Positions 7,747 to 15,935 of a stretch of DNA of 64,000 nucleotides are shown here, piece after piece. The notes beneath the pieces are model-generated. The model was not told the origin of the DNA and did not search any database. It saw only the letters and a program-made list of their open reading frames with translations. Each line of letters opens with the position of its first letter. Positions within the stretch are counted from its first letter, which is position 1. The position numbers and the translations under genes are program-made. The DNA is from Sphingobacterium nematocida. GTDB taxonomy: Bacteria > Bacteroidota > Bacteroidia > Sphingobacteriales > Sphingobacteriaceae. The DNA is taken from positions 242,464-306,463 of the forward strand of contig NZ_FUZF01000002.1 of NCBI RefSeq assembly GCF_900168125.1. The letters are read 5' to 3'.

Positions 7747-10113
7747 CTATTCATCTCTTAGGCTTTTGATAGGATTTACTATTACAGCTTTAACGGCTAA
7801 CGTGCTGACGGTGAGTAAGGATGTCAATATAGCTAGTACTCCTGCAAAAACAAAAACTGTCCATGTGATCGTAATGCGATAGGCATAGTTGTCTAGCCAG
7901 GTATCCATTAGCAAATAGGCCAGGGGAGCTGCTAGTATAAAACCTATTAGTGTCAATCCAATGTATTCGGCACATAATAGTCTCCATAGGCCGACCCTAG
8001 AGGCTCCTAATACCTTTCTTATACTAATTTCTTTTTGACGTTGTTCGGTTAAAAACGCGACCAGTGCATATAATCCTAGACATGAAATTAAAACCGCCAA
8101 TGCTGCAAAAAGAGTCGTTAGACTCTTGATCATCTCCATGTGTACAAAATGTTTAGCATACTCTTGATCAGTAAATGTGTATTCAAAGACAAGATCTGGA
8201 TCAATTCGGTTAAATTCTTGTGCAATCTTTTTCAAGGTCTGATCAATCTCTTGATTGTTATTCAAATGCAACGTAATCTTCCGTTTAGGTAAGAAATCAA
8301 AAAAATATGCCGTAGGTACAATTGTCTTAAAAGGTGAATCTGATAATGTGTTTTGGATAATGCCAATAATGTGGTAATTGATACCTCCTCTTGTTAGCTG
8401 TTTGGCGTCTAAATTTGTAATGCCCATAAATTTGGATGCTGCTTCATTTAGAATAACCCCGGTAGAATCTGTTTTGAAATCTCTTGAGAAATTTCTCCCT
8501 TTCAGAAAATTCCATTGTACTGTTTGTGCGAAATTTTCGTCAACGGTAAAAATTCCCATGATGGAGCCCTCATCTGTGTCATTACCTGGCCACGTAAAGC
8601 CACCACCACTTAATGAAAGTTGGTTGATTGAACTTGAAGAAAGTGAGGCATCTTGAATTAAGCGTTGATCAATCAGTGATTTTCTAAGCATGTCAAAATT
8701 ATTGACAATAGATTCGCTACTGCTGTTGATGTTTACTAGGTCTGAACTTCTGTAACCAATGGGTCTATCTTTTGTGTGGTGCAATTGTTTAATCACTAGG
8801 TAGGTTGCGCTCATCAAAAAGATTGAAATTGCGAATTGAATGACAACCATAATTTTGCGAGCATTCAGTTTGCCTCTACCAATATTCATTTTTCCTTTCA
8901 GTGTGATAATAGGGTTGAAGGAAGATAAAAATACAGCAGGATAAACACCCGCTAGGATGCCAAGGAGCAGTATTGTTAGTATTGCGTACACATAGAATTG
9001 GGGGCTGTAAAAAGGCATGTATAAGCGACTATTGGTTATCGTATTTATCCATGGTAGCAACAAAGTGCTAAGTAAGACAGCGATCAGAAATGCACAACAT
9101 ACGGAAACAATTGACTCAACTAAAAAACTGGATATAATCTGCATGCGGTTTACGCCAACGGATTTTAGAATGCCAATTTCTTTTCCTCTTTTTAGACTCC
9201 TAGCTGTACTGAGATTTATAAAGTTGATGGTGGCTAGTAGGATAATAAAAATACTGATCCAGGCAAACATCCACACATATTGAATTTGTCCGCCGACATT
9301 CTTTCCATTTTTGAATGCATCGAAGAGGTGCCATTTTGACATTGGATGCAATAGGATTTCCGGTTTGATATCCGTGAGTTTTGTGTTAAAAATTGCGGTT
9401 AATTTCTGTTCTATTGTAGGAATAAGTTGTGGGTTATCGATTTTACCAAAGATAGTAAAGAAACATTTTGACCAGCTTTCTTCTGCCCCTTCATTTTTAT
9501 GGAGATAATCTATAAAGGGCAATATATAGTCGAGCCCACTAAAGGTACTGTTTTCGGGAATATCCTTGAATATCCCTCTTACAGTATACTGTTCTTTTCC
9601 GTTGATCTGTAGGGTATTGCCAATTATATTGTTGTTGTTAAATAGTCGTTGTGCTAACGACTCTGAAATAATAATTGAAGATGCATCGGTAGGAGTGACT
9701 ATGTCACCCTGTATTGGTACAAATGAAAAAAGCTTAGTAAATTCTCCCATTGCATAGAAACCAGTTGCCTTAAGCTTCTTGTCATTAAACTTAAGATTAC
9801 TGCTCTCTGTATTTGTAATCAGAGTTACATCCTGGATTTCGTTAGCAAAATCAGAGATCATGACCTTTGCTAGAGGGATCGGAGAAGAGGTCCCATAGGT
9901 GGACTTTTCATCATTGAAAGTTCCTGTTAGCATGACTTGATAGGCGCTATTGTAATTGGTGTAGTGATTGTTGAATGAAGATTGTTTCTGAATCCAAAGC
10001 GTACATATTATAGCAACCATAAATCCTAGAGCTAAACCAATGATATTAATAGCGGTATTTAATGGATTACGTTTTAAATTTCGTAAGGCTGTTCTCAAGA
10101 ATAACTTTAACAT
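7747..10113 (-). CDS. ABC transporter permease, fused MacB/FtsX type
   Basis: A 788-residue fused permease. N-terminus MLKLFLRTALRNLKRNP, then a membrane segment at about 22-42. The first coupling motif is atypical, GKEIGILKSVGVN, with Leu-Lys-Ser where most siblings have Arg-Lys-Thr; the second, QKEISIRKVLGAS, is typical. This asymmetry may mean the two halves contact the ATPase differently (inference). It lies between two sibling permeases with gaps of 26 and 37 bp, consistent with one transcript. Substrate is unknown. Confidence 0.92.
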   Translation of the reverse strand: MLKLFLRTALRNLKRNPLNTAINIIGLALGFMVAIICTLWIQKQSSFNNHYTNYNSAYQVMLTGTFNDEKSTYGTSSPIPLAKVMISDFANEIQDVTLITNTESSNLKFNDKKLKATGFYAMGEFTKLFSFVPIQGDIVTPTDASSIIISESLAQRLFNNNNIIGNTLQINGKEQYTVRGIFKDIPENSTFSGLDYILPFIDYLHKNEGAEESWSKCFFTIFGKIDNPQLIPTIEQKLTAIFNTKLTDIKPEILLHPMSKWHLFDAFKNGKNVGGQIQYVWMFAWISIFIILLATINFINLSTARSLKRGKEIGILKSVGVNRMQIISSFLVESIVSVCCAFLIAVLLSTLLLPWINTITNSRLYMPFYSPQFYVYAILTILLLGILAGVYPAVFLSSFNPIITLKGKMNIGRGKLNARKIMVVIQFAISIFLMSATYLVIKQLHHTKDRPIGYRSSDLVNINSSSESIVNNFDMLRKSLIDQRLIQDASLSSSSINQLSLSGGGFTWPGNDTDEGSIMGIFTVDENFAQTVQWNFLKGRNFSRDFKTDSTGVILNEAASKFMGITNLDAKQLTRGGINYHIIGIIQNTLSDSPFKTIVPTAYFFDFLPKRKITLHLNNNQEIDQTLKKIAQEFNRIDPDLVFEYTFTDQEYAKHFVHMEMIKSLTTLFAALAVLISCLGLYALVAFLTEQRQKEISIRKVLGASRVGLWRLLCAEYIGLTLIGFILAAPLAYLLMDTWLDNYAYRITITWTVFVFAGVLAILTSLLTVSTLAVKAVIVNPIKSLRDE

Positions 10114-10150
10114 GATTGTTTTTGTTTTATGTCTTTTGTCTCGATTCAGA

Positions 10151-12532
10151 TTATTCGTCTCTAAGCGTTTTAACGGGATTGCTTAGCGCGGCCCTGATTG
10201 CTAATGTGCTGATCGTGATAAGTGCAAGTGCAACAGCTAGCGCCCCCGCCATAATAAAAGTCCCTAGCGATATATCGACTCGGTGTACAAAGCTATCCAA
10301 CCATTTGTTCATAAGCCACCATGCAATTGGAGAAGCTATTAGTATAGCAAGAATCACTAACTTTAGGAAGTCTTTTGATAGCATCGAAACTATGCCCGCT
10401 ACTGAAGCGCCTAACACTTTACGGATGCCTACTTCTTTTTGTCTTTGTGTCGTGGAGAAGGATACTAATCCGAAAAGACCTAGACAAGCGATAAAAATGG
10501 CTAATCCGGAAAAAAGTCCTGTTAGGTTCGCTGTACGTTTTTGACTAGCAAATTTTTTAGCATACTCTTGATCCACAAAATGGAGATCAGTTGGGAAATC
10601 TGGATTGTATTTTTTTAGTATAAGTTCGACGTTGGCGATGTTAGAGGCTAGACTTCTTGATGGGTTCAGTCGAATGTGTACATAGTCCGACCAGTTAGGT
10701 CCTTGGATCAACATAGGTGCGATATCGTCATAAGGAGATTGCCATACAAAATCCTGAATAATACCAACTACATTCAATGTCTTTTCGTAAGGTGTACCTT
10801 TTGCGGCTATTATCTGAACGCCAATTGGATCAGATAGTCCCATGCGATTTACCGCCGCTTCGTTTAGTAATACTGCCGTAGAATCGGAAGGGTGTTTATT
10901 AATATCAATATCTCTTCCCCGTAGCAGACGTATTCCCATCGTTTTGATAAAATCCCGATCGACATTCATGTTATTGAATACGACATCATAATCTTCAGGT
11001 TTAGAATTAGGCCAAGCATATCCCCAGCTATTACTACCATATCGACTGATGCGCCCCCATGATTTCGTAACACTGCTTGCAATGTCTTGTTGAATTAGCT
11101 CATTTCTTAATGCTTCGTAGTTGTTATCTAGACGCCCCTCTAAAGGAAAGTATACCAAGTTACTTTGGTCATAACCACTTTTACGGTCCTGACCGTAACG
11201 TATTTGCTGACTAATAATAAAAGTGCAGATCCCTAAGCAGATTGATATGACAAACTGTAGGATCACCAGAATCTGTCGGGGTTTTAATCCGGATCTCGAA
11301 GCGGACACATTACCTTTAAGGGTTTTTGTCGGTTCGAAAGAAGATAAAACAAATGCGGGGTATATACCTGCACCTATAGCGGATACGATTAAAAATAGAA
11401 TAAACAGCCCCCAAAAGAAAAGAGACTGATCATTGATGGAGATATTTCCTTGGATAATGCTGTTGAATATCGGTAGAGCGAGTACAATTAGCGAAAGCGC
11501 AACGATACCAGCGAAAAGTGTAATAATAATTGACTCTAATAGGAATTGTTGGATTAGTGATTTTTTAGATGCACCAACGACTTTGCGCACACCAACTTCT
11601 TTTGCACTTCGCTCTGCGCCAGCTGTGCTTAGATTGATAAAGTTGATGCAAGCTATGAGAAGTATGAATAACCCGATGAGGGAAAACATCCTTAGGGTGA
11701 CCATATTGCCTTCAACCATGTGTCCGTTGACGGATTTATTGTACAGATGCCAACGGCTCGCCGGATAAAGGTAAATACTGGCCTTGGTCTCTCCGTTGGT
11801 ATGGTTTGTAACTAATTTTTCAACCTTATTATTGAACGTTGTTAGATCGATACCCTCCTTTAGAGATACATAGGTCTGATGGTTATAAGCGGTCCATGAA
11901 TCGCTAAATGTTTGTCCCGTTTTCGAAAGATAGTTCCATGAACAGAAAAAATCAACTCCTTCAAATTTAGAATTATGGGGGATATCTTGGATAACAGCTT
12001 CTACGATCAGAGATGTTATGGTATCCAGTTCTAAATGTCTGCCAATGACATCAAGAGAGCCGAACAGTTTTTTAGCCATAGAAGCTGTTAGTACAATAGC
12101 ATCTGGGCGGTCGATCGGCGTTAGCTTATTTCCATTAATGAATTGAAAGTCAAAAAGGTTAAAAAATGCCGCATCGCTCGCGATACCTGTTGCTTTAAAG
12201 CCGGATGTAGCATCTGTATGGATGCGATGATCTATATTCCATACTCGAGCCATATGCTCAATTTCTGGATGTTCTTCTTTTAGAATGGGACCGAGAACAG
12301 CCGGTGTGCCCCCCCATGTGTGCTGCTCTCCATCGAAGGCATCGCGGGTATAGACTTGGTAGAGCCGATCAGTTATGGTGTAAAAACGGTCATATTTTAA
12401 TTCTGAATTGACCCAGAGTGCAATGATTAGGGTTACACTTATGCCCAGTGCCAAACCTAATATATTGATGAGGGAATATACTTTGTTTTTCCAAAGTTTT
12501 CGCCAGGCTATTTTGATGTAATTCTTTATCAT
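10151..12532 (-). CDS. ABC transporter permease, fused MacB/FtsX type
   Basis: A 793-residue fused permease starting MIKNYIKIAWRKLWKNK. Both coupling motifs are close to consensus: AKEVGVRKVVGAS and QKEVGIRKVLGAS. It has membrane segments near residues 20-40, 285-420 (three), 425-447 and three C-terminal ones, and ends NPVKTLRDE. Gaps of 37 bp and 29 bp to its neighbours indicate a shared transcript. Because the permeases are similar in design but clearly divergent in sequence, they are old paralogues and not fresh tandem duplicates. Confidence 0.92.
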   Translation of the reverse strand: MIKNYIKIAWRKLWKNKVYSLINILGLALGISVTLIIALWVNSELKYDRFYTITDRLYQVYTRDAFDGEQHTWGGTPAVLGPILKEEHPEIEHMARVWNIDHRIHTDATSGFKATGIASDAAFFNLFDFQFINGNKLTPIDRPDAIVLTASMAKKLFGSLDVIGRHLELDTITSLIVEAVIQDIPHNSKFEGVDFFCSWNYLSKTGQTFSDSWTAYNHQTYVSLKEGIDLTTFNNKVEKLVTNHTNGETKASIYLYPASRWHLYNKSVNGHMVEGNMVTLRMFSLIGLFILLIACINFINLSTAGAERSAKEVGVRKVVGASKKSLIQQFLLESIIITLFAGIVALSLIVLALPIFNSIIQGNISINDQSLFFWGLFILFLIVSAIGAGIYPAFVLSSFEPTKTLKGNVSASRSGLKPRQILVILQFVISICLGICTFIISQQIRYGQDRKSGYDQSNLVYFPLEGRLDNNYEALRNELIQQDIASSVTKSWGRISRYGSNSWGYAWPNSKPEDYDVVFNNMNVDRDFIKTMGIRLLRGRDIDINKHPSDSTAVLLNEAAVNRMGLSDPIGVQIIAAKGTPYEKTLNVVGIIQDFVWQSPYDDIAPMLIQGPNWSDYVHIRLNPSRSLASNIANVELILKKYNPDFPTDLHFVDQEYAKKFASQKRTANLTGLFSGLAIFIACLGLFGLVSFSTTQRQKEVGIRKVLGASVAGIVSMLSKDFLKLVILAILIASPIAWWLMNKWLDSFVHRVDISLGTFIMAGALAVALALITISTLAIRAALSNPVKTLRDE

Positions 12533-12561
12533 GTTTATACTTGTTTTATGCAGCCAATAAA

Positions 12562-14961
12562 TTATTCATCCTTCAAACTATCGACCGGATTTGTTCTGGC
12601 GGCTTTTAATGCTTGATATCCTACTGTTAATAAGGCAATGACGATTGCGAATAGACCTGCAACAGCGAATGACCACCAAGGAATATTTACTCTATCGTTA
12701 AAATCTTGTAGCCAACGGGAAAATAACCACCAAGCTATTGGCGTAGAGATAAGGAAGGCAACGAGAATCAAACCTAAAAAATGGGTCGACAATAACCTTA
12801 TGATTTTATAAAGATTGGCCCCTAATACTTTTCGAATGCCGATTTCTTTTTTACGCTGCTCTGCCGTGAAAGCTGCCAATCCAAATAGACCTAAACAGGC
12901 GATAAAAATGGTCAACAATGAGAATGTTGTAATAATCTTGTTCGTTCGGTTCTCTATGGTATAGTAACTTTTAATATGTTCATCCAAAAATTGATAATCA
13001 AAAGCCGCATCGGGTAATTGTTGTTCAAATATTCTTTGTATTTGAGCAACATAGGCTGTCGTGGTCGTGGTGTTATAGCGGACAAGAAAATACCTATAGC
13101 CTTCGTTGGGTTTTTGCATATGGTAATACATATACCCTCCAATGTTTTCCTTTAAACTGGCAAAGTTGAAATTTCGAACTACTCCTGTAATAATAGAATT
13201 TGTGGACATTTCTGTTGTGATACGTTGACCTACAGCGTCGGCTGGATTGTCATAGCCCAAATAGGATGATACCACTTCATTCACCAATACATAACAGGCA
13301 TCGTCTTTTTCTGCTATATCTTTAGGGAGATCTTTTCCCGCAAGGAGGTGTAGTTTAAGAGTTGGTACGATAGCACCTTGACTACTGGAAGAAAGTGTCG
13401 GTAGACCTTCTTTGTTATTTCCTGGTCGATATACACTTTTTCCACTTTCTCCAAATCCGGGATAAGTCTGTACCGTAGAAATACTTTCTGTACCAGCTAG
13501 GCTTAAAACAGATTGTTTGATACTGTTCAATTTTTCTAGATTATTGATCGATCGAATAGGGAGCACCAAGATATTAGAGGACTGATATCCTAGGTCTTTT
13601 TCTGAAACATGACGCATTTGTAACGAGATGATTACCACACCGATTATCAATACAATAGAACATGTGAATTGGAATACCACTAAACCTTTACGAAGGATCT
13701 GTGCAATTCTACTTTGTACAACGATATTCTTCATTAATGACAGACTTGATATACTAGCCATCATTGATGCAGGATAGCTACCTCCCACCAAAGTGATTAG
13801 GAGCCACACTACGAATAATATCCCCATGTTTTCTATGCTAAATAGTACTGTTGTACTTACTTCAGTTCCAATAATGGTATTAAATGCCGGCAAAGCAAGA
13901 ACGGCTAACCCCAACCCCAACAGAATAGAAAAGAAAGAAATGATAGCCGTTTCGAGGTAAAAGCGAAGTTTAATGTGACTACGATTGGCCCCCAACACCT
14001 TGTTTATCCCTACCTCTTTCGCATTTTTTTGCGAGCGAGCTGTGGCTAGGTTCATATAATTGATACAGGCAATGAATATGATGAGCGCAGAGAGTATTAA
14101 TACCGTGCGTACGGTGTGGATACTTCCTTGTCTTGGCGATAAGTTATCCCGCAAGTCCTGTGAGTGTAGATGGATTTTTGATAGAGGCTGTAGATGGAAA
14201 CGCGTATAGTACTGATTGTCCTTTGGAACATACTTGTCTATAAGAGCTGTTGCTTTTTTTTCAATGTCTACAGGATCGCTATTCGTGTTTAGCAGGCAAA
14301 AGGTATTGTAGCTGGCATTAGCCCAGTAGACGTTTTTCCCCATCCAAGAGTCCATGATATCTAATAGGATGTCTCCGACGAAAGAGCTATTTTCAGGCAG
14401 GTCCTGAAAAACACCCGATACGGTAAAAGTATCCCGTTGATTTATGATGAGCTGTTTATTTAGTGCCAGCTGATCGCCAAACATTTTATCTTTCTTGCTA
14501 ACAGAGATAACTACACTTTTGGGATTCTGAAAGGCATTTGTGCTATTCCCTTCGGTAAACTTTATGTCTAACAGGTCAAAAAATGAAGAGTCTGTCAGGA
14601 AAATGTTCTTTTCGACAAAATTGTTGTTGTTCGCGCGTATCGAACCATAACCCGTGAAGTCTAAAGATACCAGTCGAGCAAAACCTTTTACCTCGGGTAT
14701 GTCGCTCAACATTGCTGGACCTACAGCATTGGGTAGACTACTCCATTTTTCGTAATTGTACTCAGCTGTGGTTTCCATGAGTACCCGGTAGATATTATCT
14801 TTTTGCTTAAACTGTTTGTCGAAACTCAATTGCTGACGGCCATATGTACTTAGCAGAATAGCGACAGCTAAACTAACAGCAAGACCGAGTATATTTAATA
14901 GGCTAAAAAATCTATTTTTTAGTAGGTTTCTCCAAGCTATCTTGATATAGTTTCTTATCAT
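12562..14961 (-). CDS. ABC transporter permease, fused MacB/FtsX type
   Basis: A 799-residue fused permease starting MIRNYIKIAWRNLLKNR. Its coupling motifs are AKEVGINKVLGAN and KKEIGIRKVLGAN. It ends NPVDSLKDE. It is the first permease after the ATPase gene in transcription order. The 134 bp between the ATPase stop and this start codon hold the C-terminal remnant of another permease (14993-15091), so this gap has been remodelled. Confidence 0.92.
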   Translation of the reverse strand: MIRNYIKIAWRNLLKNRFFSLLNILGLAVSLAVAILLSTYGRQQLSFDKQFKQKDNIYRVLMETTAEYNYEKWSSLPNAVGPAMLSDIPEVKGFARLVSLDFTGYGSIRANNNNFVEKNIFLTDSSFFDLLDIKFTEGNSTNAFQNPKSVVISVSKKDKMFGDQLALNKQLIINQRDTFTVSGVFQDLPENSSFVGDILLDIMDSWMGKNVYWANASYNTFCLLNTNSDPVDIEKKATALIDKYVPKDNQYYTRFHLQPLSKIHLHSQDLRDNLSPRQGSIHTVRTVLILSALIIFIACINYMNLATARSQKNAKEVGINKVLGANRSHIKLRFYLETAIISFFSILLGLGLAVLALPAFNTIIGTEVSTTVLFSIENMGILFVVWLLITLVGGSYPASMMASISSLSLMKNIVVQSRIAQILRKGLVVFQFTCSIVLIIGVVIISLQMRHVSEKDLGYQSSNILVLPIRSINNLEKLNSIKQSVLSLAGTESISTVQTYPGFGESGKSVYRPGNNKEGLPTLSSSSQGAIVPTLKLHLLAGKDLPKDIAEKDDACYVLVNEVVSSYLGYDNPADAVGQRITTEMSTNSIITGVVRNFNFASLKENIGGYMYYHMQKPNEGYRYFLVRYNTTTTTAYVAQIQRIFEQQLPDAAFDYQFLDEHIKSYYTIENRTNKIITTFSLLTIFIACLGLFGLAAFTAEQRKKEIGIRKVLGANLYKIIRLLSTHFLGLILVAFLISTPIAWWLFSRWLQDFNDRVNIPWWSFAVAGLFAIVIALLTVGYQALKAARTNPVDSLKDE

Positions 14962-14992
14962 AATTTCTTACAGGTGTTAAACAATCGGAAAA

Positions 14993-15091
14993 TTATTCGT
15001 TCCTAAGGTTGTCTGTGATATTTGTTCTTGAAACTCTTAAAATGTGAATGCAAATGGTAATAGCTAAGTATAATCTAAGGCTTTTGAAAAG
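14993..15091 (-). pseudogene. C-terminal remnant of a fused MacB/FtsX permease
   Basis: Thirty-two codons open between in-frame stops, immediately after the ATPase stop codon, with no start codon. The translation contains LAITICIHILRVSRTN and ends NLRNE. It aligns with the last residues of the 712-3129 permease (CITICIHTIKAASLN...SLRDQ): the ITICIH stretch, the following basic helix and the terminal LRxx tail. All intact permeases here end in the same type of tail. The simplest reading is that an additional permease gene once followed the ATPase gene and was deleted down to its 3' end. Confidence 0.8.
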
Positions 15092-15095
15092 TTAA

Positions 15096-15773
15096 TTAAG
15101 TCGTTGCGGATTCCAATATCACCTGTCCATCCAGCATTCGTATCACGCGGTCAGCAAATTTTGCATCGTGTTCGGAGTGTGTTACCATTACGATTGTTGT
15201 TCCAGTCTCGTTAAGTTCAGTAAGTAATTGCATCACCTCGTTACCATTGCTCGAATCCAGATTACCAGTGGGCTCATCAGCAAGAATTAACTTAGGATTG
15301 TTCACTACAGCTCTGGCTACGGCGACACGCTGTTGCTGACCTCCTGAAAGTTGTTGTGGAAAATGGTTGCGTCGGTGCATAATCTGTACTTTTTCGAGAA
15401 CTTCTTCTACACGTCGTTTGCGCTCGGCTGCTGGGACATTGGTATATACCAGAGGAAGCTCGACGTTTTCAAATACAGTAAGTTCGTCTATTAGGTTAAA
15501 ACTTTGGAATACAAAACCAATATTGTGTTTTCGAAGATTGGAACGATTGTTCTCTTTGAATTTGGCGACTTCGGTGCCGTTAAAGAGATAACTGCCTTCA
15601 TCTAAATCATCAAGAAGTCCAACTATGTTGAGTAATGTTGATTTGCCACACCCCGATGGTCCCATAACAGCGACAAACTCACCTTCTTTGACATGGATGT
15701 TTACGTTGTTTAATGCAACTGTTTCGACCTCTTCGGTGCGGTAATACTTTTGTAGGTTCGTTATTTTTATCAT
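15096..15773 (-). CDS. ABC transporter ATP-binding protein, LolD/MacB type
   Basis: A 225-residue cytoplasmic ATPase with Walker A GPSGCGKS (residues 38-45), Q-loop near FVFQSFNL, signature LSGGQQQRVAVARA, Walker B LILADEPTGNLDS and H-loop in MVTHSEHD. Length and motifs fit the LolD/FtsE/MacB-NBD group that energises FtsX-like permeases. It is the only ATPase gene in a cluster with at least seven permeases, so it probably serves several of them, or others act in trans. It is flanked by a permease remnant downstream and an 86-bp repeat upstream (15816-15901). Confidence 0.95.
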   Translation of the reverse strand: MIKITNLQKYYRTEEVETVALNNVNIHVKEGEFVAVMGPSGCGKSTLLNIVGLLDDLDEGSYLFNGTEVAKFKENNRSNLRKHNIGFVFQSFNLIDELTVFENVELPLVYTNVPAAERKRRVEEVLEKVQIMHRRNHFPQQLSGGQQQRVAVARAVVNNPKLILADEPTGNLDSSNGNEVMQLLTELNETGTTIVMVTHSEHDAKFADRVIRMLDGQVILESATT

Positions 15774-15815
15774 GGTATTTCTTTATTTCAAATGCGTATA
15801 ATTTGTTCTTTAATT

Positions 15816-15901
15816 GTCATTAACTCGTCCCGACTGGTCGGGATGGAATATCCAAATTACAGTCATAGGTGTTTGTGCAGTTACTGCTACATGGATATTT
15901 C
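15816..15901 (-). repeat. 86-bp dispersed repeat, copy 1
   Basis: It shares an almost identical 41-bp left part (one mismatch) and a 16-bp right part (GCTACATGGATATTTC) with 54872-54957; the 29-bp centre differs. The left part contains the hairpin CCCGACTGGTCGGG. GAATATCCA on the left and TGGATATTTC on the right form an outer inverted repeat. It lies between two minus-strand genes, 42 bp upstream of the ATPase start. It may be a REP- or MITE-like element (inference). Strand is given as that of the flanking genes. Confidence 0.8.
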
Positions 15902-15935
15902 AAATGATTAACTCTGTTTTTTTCATAGGCGAATG

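Noticed and set aside
10116..10544. A 142-codon plus-strand ORF
   Set aside because: It lies antisense to the end of the 10151-12532 permease and has no recognisable features; other long antisense ORFs over permeases, rpoB, rpoC and ftsK were dropped for the same reason.
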